Shown piece after piece: positions 1-10,689 of a DNA stretch of 64,000 bases. Both the position numbers and the translations under genes were made by a program. The stretch comes from Ridgeia piscesae (lineage: Eukaryota; Annelida; Polychaeta; Sabellida; Siboglinidae), in contig JAODUO010000046.1 in NCBI GenBank assembly GCA_025642075.2, forward strand, positions 760,001 through 824,000, in the 5' to 3' direction. The notes under the pieces were generated by a model. The model made no database searches and was not told the origin of the DNA. It worked only from the letters and a program-made list of their open reading frames with translations. Position 1 is the stretch's first letter, and each line of letters begins with the position of its first letter.

Positions 1-2743
1 CGTGTTATATTACAAGACAGGAGGCGGGCCACACTCCTCGTGTTATATTACAAGACAGGAGGCGGGCCACACTCCTCGTGTTATATTACAAGACGGACAG
101 CACACTCCTCGAGTTATATTACAAGACAGGAGGGGGGCCCCACTCCTCGTGTTATATTACAAGACAGGAGGCGGGCCACACTCCTCGTGTTATATTACAA
201 GACAGGAGGCGGGCCACACTCCTCGTGTTATATTACAAGACAGGGGGGCGGGCCACACTCCTCGTGTTATATTACAAGACAGGAGGCGGGCCACACTCCT
301 CGTGTTATATTACAAGACAGGAGGCGGGCCACACTCCTCGTGTTATATTACAAGACAGGAGGCGGGCCACACTCCTCGTGTTATATTACAAGACAGGAGG
401 CGGGCCACACTCCTCGTGTTATATTACAAGACAGGAGGCGGGCCACACTCCTCGTGTTATATTACAAGACAGGAGGCGGGCCACACTCCTCGTGTTATAT
501 TACAGACAGGAGGCGGGCCACACTCCTCGTGTTATATTACAAGACAGGAGGCGGGCCACACTCCTCGTGTTATATTACAAGACAGGAGGCGGGCCACACT
601 CCTCGTGTTATATTACAAGACAGGAGGCGGGCCACACTCCTCGTGTTATATTACAAGACAGGAGGCGGGCCACACTCCTCGTGTTATATTACAAGACAGG
701 AGGCGGGCCACACTCCTCGTGTTATATTACAAGACAGGAGGCGGGCCACACTCCTCGTGTTATATTACAAGACAGGAGGCGGGCCACACTCCTCGTGTTA
801 TATTACAAGACAGGAGGCGGGCCACACTCCGCGTGTTATATTACAAGACAGGAGGCGGGCCACACTCCTCGTGTTATATTACAAGACAGGAGGCGGGCCA
901 CACTCCGCGTGTTATATTACAAGACAGGAGGCGGGCCACACTCCTCGTGTTATATTACAAGACAGGAGGCGGGCCACACTCCTCGTGTTATATTACAAGA
1001 CAGGAGGCGGGCCACACTCCGCGTGTTATATTACAAGACAGGAGGCGGGCCACACTCCGCGTGTTATATTACAAGACAGGAGGCGGGCCACACTCCTCGT
1101 GTTATATTACAAGACAGGAGGCGGGCCACACTCCTCGTGTTATATTACAAGACAGGAGGCGGGCCACACTCCTCGTGTTATATTACAAGACAGGAGGCGG
1201 GCCACACTCCTCGTGTTATATTACAAGACAGGAGGCGGGCCACACTCCGCGTGTTATATTACAAGACAGGAGGCGGGCCACACTCCTCGTGTTATATTAC
1301 AAGACAGGAGGCGGGCCACACTCCTCGTGTTATATTACAAGACAGGAGGCGGGCCACACTCCTCGTGTTATATTACAAGACAGGAGGCGGGCCACACTCC
1401 TCGTGTTATATTACAAGACAGGAGGCGGGCCACACTCCTCGTGTTATATTACAAGACAGGAGGCGGGCCACACTCCTCGTGTTATATTACAAGACAGGAG
1501 GCGGGCCACACTCCTCGTGTTATATTACAAGACAGGAGGCGGGCCACACTCCTCGTGTTATATTACAAGACAGGAGGCGGGCCACACTCCTCGTGTTATA
1601 TTACAAGACAGGAGGCGGGCCACACTCCTCGTGTTATATTACAAGACAGGAGGCGGGCCACACTCCTCGTGTTATATTACAAGACAGGAGGCGGGCCACA
1701 CTCCTCGTGTTATATTACAAGACAGGAGGCGGGCCACACTCCTCGTGTTATATTACAAGACAGGAGGCGGGCCACACTCCTCGTGTTATATTACAAGACA
1801 GGAGGCGGGCCACACTCCTCGTGTTATATTACAAGACAGGAGGCGGGCCACACTCCTCGTGTTATATTACAAGACAGGAGGCGGGCCACACTCCTCGTGT
1901 TATATTACAAGACAGGAGGCGGGCCACACTCCTCGTGTTATATTACAAGACAGGAGGCGGGCCACACTCCTCGTGTTATATTACAAGACAGGAGGCGGGC
2001 CACACTCCTCGTGTTATATTACAAGACAGGAGGCGGGCCACACTCCTCGTGTTATATTACAAGACAGGAGGCGGGCCACACTCCTCGTGTTATATTACAA
2101 GACGGGAGGCGGGCCACACTCCTCGTGTTATATTACAAGACAGGAGGTGGGCCACACTCCTCGTGTTATATTACAAGACAGGAGGCGGGCCACACTCCTC
2201 GTGTTATATTACAAGACGGGAGGCGGGCCACACTCCTCGTGTTATATTACAAGACAGGAGGCGGGCCACACTCCTCGTGTTATATTACAAGACAGGAGGC
2301 GGGCCACACTCCTCGTGTTATATTACAAGACAGGAGGCGGGCCACACTCCTCGTGTTATATTACAAGACAGGAGGCGGGCCACACTCCTCGTGTTATATT
2401 ACAAGACAGGAGGCGGGCCACACTCCTCGTGTTATATTACAAGACAGGAGGCGGGCCACACTCCTCGTGTTATATTACAAGACAGGAGGCGGGCCACACT
2501 CCTCGTGTTATATTACAAGACAGGAGGCGGGCCACACTCCTCGTGTTATATTACAAGACAGGAGGCGGGCCACACTCCTCGTGTTATATTACAAGACAGG
2601 AGGCGGGCCACACTCCTCGTGTTATATTACAAGACAGGAGGCGGGCCACACTCCTCGTGTTATATTACAAGACAGGAGGCGGGCCACACTCCTCGTGTTA
2701 TATTACAAGACAGGAGGCGGGCCACACTCCTCGTGTTATATTC
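1..2743. repeat. Minisatellite, 38-bp unit, about 72 copies
   Basis: Near-perfect head-to-tail copies of a 38-bp unit containing TTATATTACAAGACAGG and GGCGGGCCACACTCC. The array runs off the left edge of the window. The unit has no stop codon in any plus frame and 38 is not a multiple of 3, so all three plus frames stay open for over 900 codons with a 38-residue period. These are not proteins. Scattered variants (TCC to GCG near 830-1250; GACAGG to GACGGG near 2103 and 2217; one short unit near 503) show local homogenisation. Confidence 0.97.
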
Positions 2744-3630
2744 AATGGCTGACGTTAAAAGAGGAAGTTTTTTCAAGGGAGCGGGCCCAGGGTATATACA
2801 AGGCTGGAAGGCGCGCCCCACCCCGGAATACGAGGAGGCGGGACATCTGTGTTTGTCACAAGCAGGCGGGAACTTCGTGTTAGGATTAAAAGGGGACTAA
2901 GCCCACTCCTCGTTTATATTACAAGATATGAGGCGGGTCCTTATTATATTAAAAACAACAAAATCACCTCCTCCCTGTTATCCGTCAAAGAGGCGGGCCC
3001 CAAATCCTAGTATGTTTTTAACTGAGACAGGGCGGGCCCCATTAGTTATTTACAAAAGGAGGGGCCACACTTTGTTGGAAGGCGGGCTCCTCGTTTTGAA
3101 CGTAAAGGTCAGGAGGCGGGGCCCCACCTGGGTTATTTAAACACCGGAAGGCGGGACATTTGTGATAATCTTTGCAAAAAAACGAGCAGCCAAATGCTCC
3201 CGTCTTTGATTCGTCATGATCTGAGGTAGCCCCACACCTGGGGCGGAATATTACAAACAGGAGGCTCAATCCCCCGTATAATTTAGGTCACGACGGCAGG
3301 GCACTCCACGGTTTAAATTAACCAAAAAAAAGCAGGTCCAAAAGAAACAGTGTAAATCATAAGACAACGACCACACTCCGGAGCAGTTGATAACAAAGGG
3401 GACTCTCTGTTATACTTTCAAAAAACCCCCAACCCCGGTTATTACAATGGCGGAGTCAGTGCAGTTCCAAAATTAAATTAAAAGTACAGGAGCGTTGAGA
3501 TAACAAACAGGAGGGGCCACATCTTGTTATATACAAAGAGCAGGAACGGTGCCACACTCCTCGTGTTATATTACAAGACAGGGAGGCGGGCCACACCTGG
3601 TGAGGAGAGTGCCACACTCCTGTGAATTAC
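2744..3630. repeat. Blended copy of the 3820-4700 flank, interleaved with 38-bp repeat pieces
   Basis: This stretch follows the unique sequence at about 3820-4700 in order (TGGCTGACGTTAAAAGAGGA; GGGGACTAAGCC; GAGGTAGCCCCACACCTGGG; AAAGCAGGTCCAAAAGAAA; GGTGAGGAGAGTGC). Between these anchors it is broken by pieces of the 38-bp monomer such as AGGAGGCGGG, CACACTCCTCG and ATTACAAGA. It looks like a consensus of two different sequences rather than DNA that diverged by mutation. The open frames here carry no recognisable protein. Confidence 0.75.
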
Positions 3631-3812
3631 AAGACAGGAGGCGGGCCACACTCCTCGTGTTATATTACAAGGCAGGAGGCGGGCCACACTCCTCGTGTTA
3701 TATTACAAGACAGGAGGCGGGCCACACTCCTCGTGTTACATTACAAGACGGTAGGCGGGCCACACTCCTCGTGTTATATTACAAGACAGGAGGCGGGCCA
3801 CCCTCATCGTGG
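3550..3812. repeat. Second short block of the 38-bp minisatellite
   Basis: About seven copies of the same 38-bp unit as at 1-2743, partly broken near 3590-3630, then clean until the unique flank TTCAATGGCTGACGTTAAAA begins near 3818. It repeats the junction seen at 2742, so the two may be one locus assembled twice. Confidence 0.9.
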
Positions 3813-3817
3813 ATGAT

Positions 3818-4700
3818 TCAATGGCTGACGTTAAAAGAGGAGTTTTTTCAATGGGATCTGCCAGGGGTAGCGAAGGCTGGTAATGAGCCGCAGCGACCCG
3901 AGCGAGGATGAGGATAGGTATTGTTTGTCACAGGCATCAGAACTGGGGGAGGAGGTTAGGGGACTAAGCCCTTCCAATATTTATATATACATGATATATA
4001 TATGCTTGTGTGTGCTTATTATCATTAAGACAACAAAATCATCCGTCCGTCCGTCCGTCCGTCCGTCCGTCAAATGGTGGCAATTACTAGTAATGTTTTG
4101 GCTAAGGGCTTGAGACAGGTCGGGTATTAAAATATTTGAGAAAATAGGTGCCAGCTTTGTTGGAAGTTGGGCTTTCTTGTGATCGTAAAGGTTTAATTTG
4201 GACGCCAGAATGGGGCAATTTAAACACCGAAATTCGGAGATCGTGATACTCTTTGCAAAGAAACGAACATCGCCAAAATGTCTCCCGTCTTTCGATGTCG
4301 TCATGATCTGAGGTAGCCCCACACCTGGGGCGGAATGGAGTTGAAGCTCTAGTGCAATCCCCCAATATCAATTTAGGTCCGACGCCCGTCATTGTGGCAC
4401 TGCCACGGTAACATTGCGAACCAAAGAAAAGCAGGTCCAAAAGAAAAGTAGTCACAAATCATAAGACAACACCATCTCCGGGGAGACAGTTGATAACAAA
4501 GAATCTCTGAATGACTACAGTAAGCAACGGTTATTGCTTGGTCGGAAGATTAGTGCAGTTCCAAAATAAAATTAAAAGTACAGTTGTTCGCGTTGAGGAA
4601 CAACGAGGGTGACATAAGCATACACAAAGATGTCAGAGAAACAGTTGAAATGGTGTAGTCATGAGAAGGGAAGAGGAGCACATGGTGAGGAGAGTGCTAG
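3818..4700. other. Unique flank of the 38-bp array; no gene recognised
   Basis: Intact version of the sequence blended at 2744-3630. It contains a (CCGT)n run at about 4039-4070. Open frames of up to about 117 codons on the minus strand have no recognised domain and overlap one another. A related piece, including GGCTGACGTTAAAAGAGGAG, recurs at 11166, so part of this may be an interspersed repeat. Confidence 0.5.
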
Positions 4701-5900
4701 ATGCAGAGAGAGATACGAGGAAGCAGAATGAGAGGACGACGACAGACCAGACGGAAAGACACACGCAGAAGGGGCATTGGTATCGTAGATCTGTGCACAG
4801 ATGAGGTGATAGAGAGGGAGAATGGGGAGAGAAGCCATGCCAGCCATACCGACGACCTCGGTGGAAGAAAAGTAAGAGAAGAAGATAATTGTGAACGTTG
4901 TCTTTTTGTGCTGGACAAGTAAGAAGCCTTGCAAGTGATTTGGCTAACATGGTTCATATGTGTCTTCCTACGTATGCATGTTCTAGGTGGTGGCTTAGTG
5001 GTAAATCCCGGAGCGGTTCAGTTCCGTTCGTAGTTATCTTGTCGTGTTAGAATACCTTCTTTCTACAGAAGCCCACAACGGGATCTCCAAAGTTAGAGTG
5101 TTGACAATATGTGCCCTGCCAGGAGCAACACATTTACATCGTGGTGGCAGCACCTCTTATACGCTGTCATATTAGTTAATTGTTACCATATGATTTACCA
5201 CTATTGATAAAGGTAAATTTACAGTAAATATTCCCGAAATGTATTCATGAAGCCGTGAACTACAATTCGCCGGTCATAAGCAGTGTTCCTCAATTGTCTA
5301 TTCAAAATCATTGTCAGATTGATGTTAGCAATTATCATGACTGAAATTTGTATTTTACATACTACAGCTACTGTACAGTTGATGTTCTAAATGAGCGAAT
5401 AGAGGCTGTATGAGTAGGTTCCTGTGACAATCTGAAGTTAAAATCACTCTAGTACGCTCTCATTTCGTCAACAATCGGACGGAAATTTTGCAAAAGATTA
5501 ACTTACGGATTGTCATATCAAATGTCACATATAGTGACATATATGGTAGTAAGTATGTTCAAATAAGTACACACTGTACGTGTGTTCCATAAGCTTCTTA
5601 TATGCCATTCAAACGGTAGTTTAGGCCTACCAATAAATGCAATTTAAAGTTAATTAATTAATAATAATTGCGCATACGTGATGACAAATCGAGGACAAGT
5701 GGCCTTTGATCATTAGTTTAAAATATTAAAAGCCTTATGTAGAAATATTATCGATAATACGAGAATAAAACGCACTGTTCCACATACCCCTATGTACTTT
5801 ATTGCCTAAACGTCCTTCTTTATACGGGATATTGCCAAAGGTTGTTTACTTTGGCTAAAAAACAAGGACGGAGATGTGATACTTGTATAAAAACCTATGC
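4701..5900. other. AT-rich intergenic stretch without a gene
   Basis: No exon-like or conserved frame was recognised here. A tRNA-like segment lies at 4986-5050: GTGGCTTAGTGGTAAATC resembles a pol III A-box and GGTTCAGTTCC a B-box. It could be the head of a SINE on the plus strand. The open frames at 4633-4957 are low-complexity R/E/S-rich or their complements, and I do not call them. Confidence 0.4.
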
Positions 5901-5907
5901 TAGTCGA

Positions 5908-6228
5908 TTAGGATAGCGGTGGAGAACGGAGATGTGGAGAGGGTGGGAACAGCTGGTGGAGATATCGCTGGCAACGTGTCTGCAAGCGCCCCGGTCTCCA
6001 CAACCTTCCCGGTCTCAACGGCGTCACGCGCTCCGCTCGATTGTCGGAGAATCGCCGCGAGCGCGTTGCGCGATCGAGATCGTCAAGGGAGTCGAGTTCG
6101 GACCGCATGCAGACACTCTCTAATGCGGGAGGGGTGACGGGAAAAGAGTAGAAACAAACATAATCGCCGACCACAAGCAAGACCAACATCACCAGTGTGC
6201 ACGGGGACAAAAAGAGGAGCAACGACAT
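5908..6228. other. GC- and CpG-rich patch, possible exon of unknown gene
   Basis: A roughly 250-bp GC-rich island inside AT-rich DNA, open on both strands (minus-strand frame 106 codons, plus-strand frame 72 codons). No family was recognised on either strand. It is not the missing 3' part of the TSSK gene to its right: none of the kinase motifs expected after HR (DLK..N, DFG, APE) is present. It may be an unrelated exon or a CpG-rich regulatory patch. Confidence 0.25.
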
Positions 6229-6404
6229 TCACGACACTGTTCCTTATGTAATGTGATTTAGATGTGTAGGGCCGGAACAGTTCAAGTATATATGACAGAC
6301 GATCACTGTTTTCTTTTGTGGAAAAAGTGTGGGTCTTCTACTGTAGGAAGAACACGTTGTGCCATTACAACATGTGTGGCTAATTACTACTATAAAAACG
6401 TTAA

Positions 6405-6625
6405 AGGTACTTTCTTATATAGCGTAAGATCCAATCGTCATCAATGCTCAAATACCTGTTCAACCGAACAACATCTCGGCTTCTCTGGAAAGCATCACAA
6501 ACACCCACCACTGTCTACAGTCAGGTAGTCATTCATACAGCTGAGTGAACTGGTGTAATGTAGAGCCCGGGCTTTCTTATTCGAAAGTCCGAAGCTCTAC
6601 CCCTGAGCCACTGCACTACTACTTA
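6405..6625 (-). mobile_element. tRNA-derived SINE, copy A
   Basis: Read on the minus strand, this begins with GCAGTGGCTCAGGGGTAGAG, which holds a perfect pol III A-box (TGGCTCAGGGG, plus-strand 6600-6610). It ends at about 6405-6430 with GCTATATAAG, a tail like that of L2-type LINEs. The B-box region is lost to an internal deletion. It shares its body with copies at 43150, 46318 and 49475. It sits in the TSSK intron just after exon 2. Confidence 0.75.
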
Positions 6626-6638
6626 ACAAAAGACATAC

Positions 6639-6787
6639 CTGTGGATGATGCTGATACTGTGTAGGTATTCTATGGCGCTGACTAGTTGGTAAAACAGAAC
6701 TTTGGCCTTTTCCTCAGCGATGGCGCCGCGAAGCTTGATGTACTCCAGCAGATCTCCGTGCCCGGCAATTTCCATGGCGATATAGAC
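6639..6787 (-). CDS. TSSK-like kinase, exon 2 (minus-strand gene)
   Basis: 149 bp encoding the start of the kinase hinge and alpha-D/E region: VYIAMEIAGHGDLLEYIK at the start and YLHSISIIHR at the end. The acceptor is GATTGAG|GTC at 6788 and the donor is CACAG|GTATGT at 6638, leaving phase 2 in the Arg of HRD. It joins in frame to exon 1 at 7343-7633, which ends in phase 0. The next exon, which should carry DLK..N, DFG and APE, is not found between 3830 and 6638. Either it lies beyond the minisatellite to the left or the gene is broken. Confidence 0.85.
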
Positions 6788-7342
6788 CTCAATCCAAACG
6801 ATAACACTATTTATAGTTGAAAATGCTATCTGAAGTTATGTCAAAAGTGGAATGTGTTAACTAAGTGTCAGTTATCAGGGGCGTGTCCTAATATATCAGC
6901 CGACAGGACCTGAGATTACTCCACAATATACCATTTCCTTACAAAACGCACATCATCGCCATGATAATGTTTATTATAGTTGTAAACTGCTAGTTCGTTT
7001 AACTATTTTAGGCGTATAGGCTCAAATAAATTACTTTTGTTTCATATTAACCACACTGGCACAACATACAACGTGCATTTAGAAATCTACGTAGTTTTCC
7101 TCCATACCTGAATCATATTATTACATAAACTAATCTTCCGACAGTAGACTATCGAAATCACATATCGGCACAGTTTTTGGTTTCACATCATAATTTTGAA
7201 ATCTTTTTACGGCTTCCGTGTACAATATACTTCACACAGTCAGCTGTAGTCGTACAGTTGATCTACATCCTTAAAGTAGTAACCGTTCATCCCACGTTTG
7301 ATATATTATCTATCGCCATACTTAGACGTGATGTTTGCCTAC

Positions 7343-7633
7343 CTTGCCATTGAATTGCATCACCTCATACAGTTCAATAATGTTCGGGTGATGAATCAAC
7401 TGCATAATCTCCAGCTCTCGCGGAAGGAATTTTTGTTGAAAATCTTTCGGCGCTTTACGACGGTTTATAATCTTCAGTGCCACCTTCTTGTTCAGCTTAG
7501 CCGCAAACGCGCTCTTGACTTTGGCGTAGGAGCCTTCGCCCAGGGTCGGTCCAACGACGTACCCGCGATGCCGCAGTTCTTCATCATCATTTACCGAATT
7601 TACTTTCTCGGTAGCGCGCAACGCATGGGCCAT
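7343..7633 (-). CDS. Testis-specific serine kinase-like gene, exon 1 (partial gene)
   Basis: 97 codons from an ATG at 7631-7633 to the donor AAG|GTAGGC. The exon holds a glycine-rich loop (GEGSYAKV), the ATP lysine in VALKII, a KAPKDFQQKFLPRELEI segment typical of the TSSK family, and HPNIIELYEV. TSSKs are Ser/Thr kinases of the CaMK-like group expressed in post-meiotic male germ cells in mammals. With exon 2 only the N-lobe and hinge are present, 146 codons of an expected 270 or more. The ATG is 515 bp from the ATG of the intronless TSSK at 8148, on the opposite strand. Confidence in the family is high; whether the gene is intact is unknown. Confidence 0.88.
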
Positions 7634-8147
7634 CACAGAGCTTGCTCTCAGGCCTGTTTGTGCGATCTTTCATCTAGACACCAATATCACGCGAACACAA
7701 GGCAGAGGCTAAAGTAATTATAGAAATTACCGATAGCCCCGCCATAGTTCGTCCATACCGAGATCCCGACATGCAGTTCAATGACGTGAATGTTTATGCC
7801 TCTTTTATACGTTTGACGTAAACACCGCGTCCTACTGCGTTTACACATTCGTTTGTAATGAAATTTTCCTACATATTGCATTTTTGCAATAAGGTTTGGG
7901 CATTTATTCGTTAAATTGTTTTATTCGTTTTGTTTTGCTTGTGATCAACATTTCGGGGTAACTGCCGACGGTTGACGGCAGGAAGCGGAGCTAAACATGA
8001 TGATACTGTGACGTCATTCCATGTATTGTTGACTCGTAGATACACCAGTCAAGAACATTGGTGGCAACAAGAACGGGACAGAACACTAGTTCTTTACCCA
8101 TGTATAAATCCACATTTTGGTGAAGATCAGGTAAAAGTTCTGCCTTC
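7634..8147. promoter_or_regulatory. Shared divergent TSSK promoter region with CRE-like sites
   Basis: The whole gap between two divergent TSSK starts. It contains a full CRE palindrome TGACGTCA at 8009-8016, TGACGTAA at 7814-7821 and TGACGTGA at 7782-7789. CRE sites bound by CREM drive many spermatid genes in mammals (established); use by these genes is inferred. No clear TATA box was assigned. Confidence 0.5.
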
Positions 8148-9212
8148 ATGTCGCAGAGCAAGCGCAGGCGTTCTGAAATGAACCAAGGTCATTCTGGCCC
8201 GGAAGAAGAGTTAAAAAAACTGAGTCTGGAGGTAGAACCCATTACTATGAAGCGAACCGATCAGCCGCCCATGTTGGGGTACCGCCCAACCTATCGTGCG
8301 GTACTGGCCCGGAAAGGATATCTGGTACGCAACAGCCTTGGTTCAGGATCTTACTCGAAGGTAAAGATGGCGTTAGACTTCACTGGGTGTTCCGATAAAG
8401 TCGCTGTTAAGATCATCGACCGCTTGAAGGCCCCCAGAGATTACCAGGACAGATTTCTACCACGCGAACTCGATATATGGCCGAAGCTAAATCACCCAAA
8501 CATTATATCTTTGCACGAATGTTTCCAAGACAGCCGACGCGTGTATATGATCCTGGAATACAGTGAGGGTGGTGACGTCCTTCGATACATCCAGAACTCC
8601 GGTGCACTGAGCGAAAATATGGCGCGAATGTGGACTTTGCAAATTGCTGACGCCGTTCGGTATATGCATGATATGGACGTTACGCATCGTGACCTGAAGC
8701 TCGAAAATCTGCTGCTGGACAGCGATCGAAACATAAAAATATGTGACTTCGGATTCATCAAGGGCGAGAGCACGAAGGATTTGAGTCAGACCTACTGCGG
8801 CTCCAAGTCGTACGCGGCGCCCGAAATTCTGCTGGGCCGACCGTACGATCCACGGAAGTCCGACATATGGGCGCTCGGCGTGATCCTCTACATATTCGTC
8901 ACCGGGAAAATGCCGTTCGACGAAACGAAGGGCACGAAAAGCATCCTGGAAGAGCAGCGGGTGTTGGACTTCCACTGGCCGAAGATGCGAAAGATCTCGA
9001 CGACGTGCAAGAACCTGATCAAGAACATGTTCACGTGGGACTACGAACAGCGACCCGACATACACGCCGTGCTGGCCGAGCAGTGGTTCCACGGCCCCGG
9101 GTCGTCCGCGAAGAGCGTCCCGCAGTCTCGCGAGACGTTGGCGTGCTCGCCGAAGACCTCCGGATCGATCGGGCTTCCGGAATCCGCCGTGCAGGTACCG
9201 TTCGCACAGTAA
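8148..9212 (+). CDS. Intronless testis-specific serine/threonine kinase (TSSK family)
   Basis: 354 codons, one uninterrupted frame. Visible kinase landmarks: glycine loop GSGSYSKV at 65-72, ATP lysine K88 in VAVKII, alpha-C Glu in LPRELDI (about 107), HRDLKLEN at 180-187, DFG at 200-202, GSKSYAAPE ending at 226, DIWALGVILY at 239-248 and a late QRPD at 301-304. All catalytic residues are present, so an active kinase is expected. A 50-residue basic/acidic N-terminal extension and a Ser/Pro-rich tail of about 40 residues lie outside the domain. KAPRDYQDRFLPREL matches the TSSK signature also seen in the neighbouring minus-strand exon. The lack of introns suggests a retrocopy, as is common in this family. 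A second in-frame ATG at codon 11 is possible. An ATTAAA signal lies near 9652. Confidence 0.93.
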   Translation: MSQSKRRRSEMNQGHSGPEEELKKLSLEVEPITMKRTDQPPMLGYRPTYRAVLARKGYLVRNSLGSGSYSKVKMALDFTGCSDKVAVKIIDRLKAPRDYQDRFLPRELDIWPKLNHPNIISLHECFQDSRRVYMILEYSEGGDVLRYIQNSGALSENMARMWTLQIADAVRYMHDMDVTHRDLKLENLLLDSDRNIKICDFGFIKGESTKDLSQTYCGSKSYAAPEILLGRPYDPRKSDIWALGVILYIFVTGKMPFDETKGTKSILEEQRVLDFHWPKMRKISTTCKNLIKNMFTWDYEQRPDIHAVLAEQWFHGPGSSAKSVPQSRETLACSPKTSGSIGLPESAVQVPFAQ

Positions 9213-10495
9213 GCGGTGTTGGTTCTGTGGAACCGTTTCATTGGCGCGCTGCTAGGTCCACGATATGGCTACCGAGACGAGACGTGTCGGGGGAAACGTG
9301 CGAGAAAACCGAAACCGAAAGTTGATTGTGGCAAGTGACAGTGTCGAAGCTGGGGTGACAGAAGGGTGTCGATTCCATGAACTTGATAATTGTCATCGCT
9401 GCATACTGTATCACATCACATGTGACGTTGAAAATGCTTGAACTATAAACGTGTGAAACCAATTTTGCTGTAAATTCCGTCCACAATTTGTGCCACCTAG
9501 GTGATTGTAACGTGGCGTTAGCAACGGATGTTTAAAACCGAAGTGAAAACGCGAAAAAGATGAATTATTTTGCAATAGCGAAGCTCAGGGAAATGGCAGA
9601 ATTGTGCGATAACTAAAACTATTTTTAAAAATCGTAAACAAAGCGAACAATGATTAAACGCCACTTGTTGTTATTTTTAAGTTGTGTCTTGTCTCTGCAT
9701 TAGATGTAAATGCTGTGTATTAGCGATAAATACATTACATATTAATGGAATAATACTACCGTGTGCAATGGTAAACTCAGTGGTGTGTCGGTCTACGGGA
9801 TGAAAGGCGTTGTTCGCTGTTTGTCAATGTACACACTTCTCGAGATAGTAAGTACTTAACGACCCCGTTGAGCGATAATACGTGCATTTGTAATTGTTTT
9901 CCAATAACGCTCGAAGCATCATACGCGCGACGTCTTACGTGCGACCGGAAATTGCCGCGTACTTCTCTGATTCTCGTCTCTTCTAAGATTAAGCTAGCCA
10001 TAAATATATTAGATTTTTTTCGTATGAATCTCGGTCTCAGATTGAAGTTTATTACCGTAATCCAGAACATTAGCACGAACACACTCATCTATAAGTATAT
10101 TGATACAAAGCACTTTTTAAATTGACCCGTCATATATTCGTTAGAACCGGGGGAGGCTTGGAGCTTGAGTCTCCATCTAATATATTTGGAAGGGGGGGGG
10201 TGTATTTAGGAATTGAATGACAATTTGTAGTGTCTTGGTGGGGGCCGGGTTGGATATAGGATTACTCCCAATGTTTATAATTTGTTCGCTTATCGAAGTT
10301 TTTGAGAGGGTGAAGACTGGTTTTGTAGTTTTGTAAAGAAGACGTGCAAATGGCGGGTTACGAAGAACCTGAGGAGCTATGACAAAAATTGGCCTTACGT
10401 CACCGAAAAATAGTCAACACGTACCGTCCTCCCCCCCCCCTCATCCGCGCCAATGTGTTGATGCACGAGATAGCGCGTCACCATGCAGAGACATG
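9213..10495. other. 3' region of TSSK and AT-rich intergenic DNA
   Basis: Contains the likely TSSK 3' UTR (ATTAAA about 440 bp after the stop). No further gene was recognised; the open frames near 9777-10125 are short and have no known domain. Confidence 0.5.
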
Positions 10496-10680
10496 GTGGG
10501 GCTGGGGCTGGGGCTGGGGCTGGGGCTGGGGCTGGGGCTGGGGCTGGGGCTGGGGCTGGGGCTGGGGCTGGGGCTGGGGCTGGGGCTGGGGGGCTGGGGC
10601 TGGGGCTGGGGCTGGGGCTGGGGCTGGGGCTGGGGCTGGGGCTGGGCTGGGCTGGGGCTGGGGCTGGGGCTGGGGCTGGG
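10496..10680. repeat. GGGGCT hexanucleotide microsatellite
   Basis: About 30 units of GGGGCT, interrupted near 10588 (an extra G) and 10644-10654 (GGGCT units). The plus strand has dozens of evenly spaced G4 runs and could fold as G-quadruplex. All three plus frames stay open as GW, GL and GA repeats; these are not genes. Confidence 0.97.
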
Positions 10681-10689
10681 GCCACCTCT

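Noticed and set aside
2..2900. Three overlapping plus-strand open frames of 916-947 codons with a 38-residue repeat
   Set aside because: They arise because the 38-bp unit lacks stops and cycles through all frames; the same peptide appears in each frame shifted, with no start context or domain.
8487..9325. Minus frames and a second plus frame (8867-9325) over the intronless TSSK
   Set aside because: Shadows of a kinase gene with all catalytic motifs in the 8148-9212 frame.
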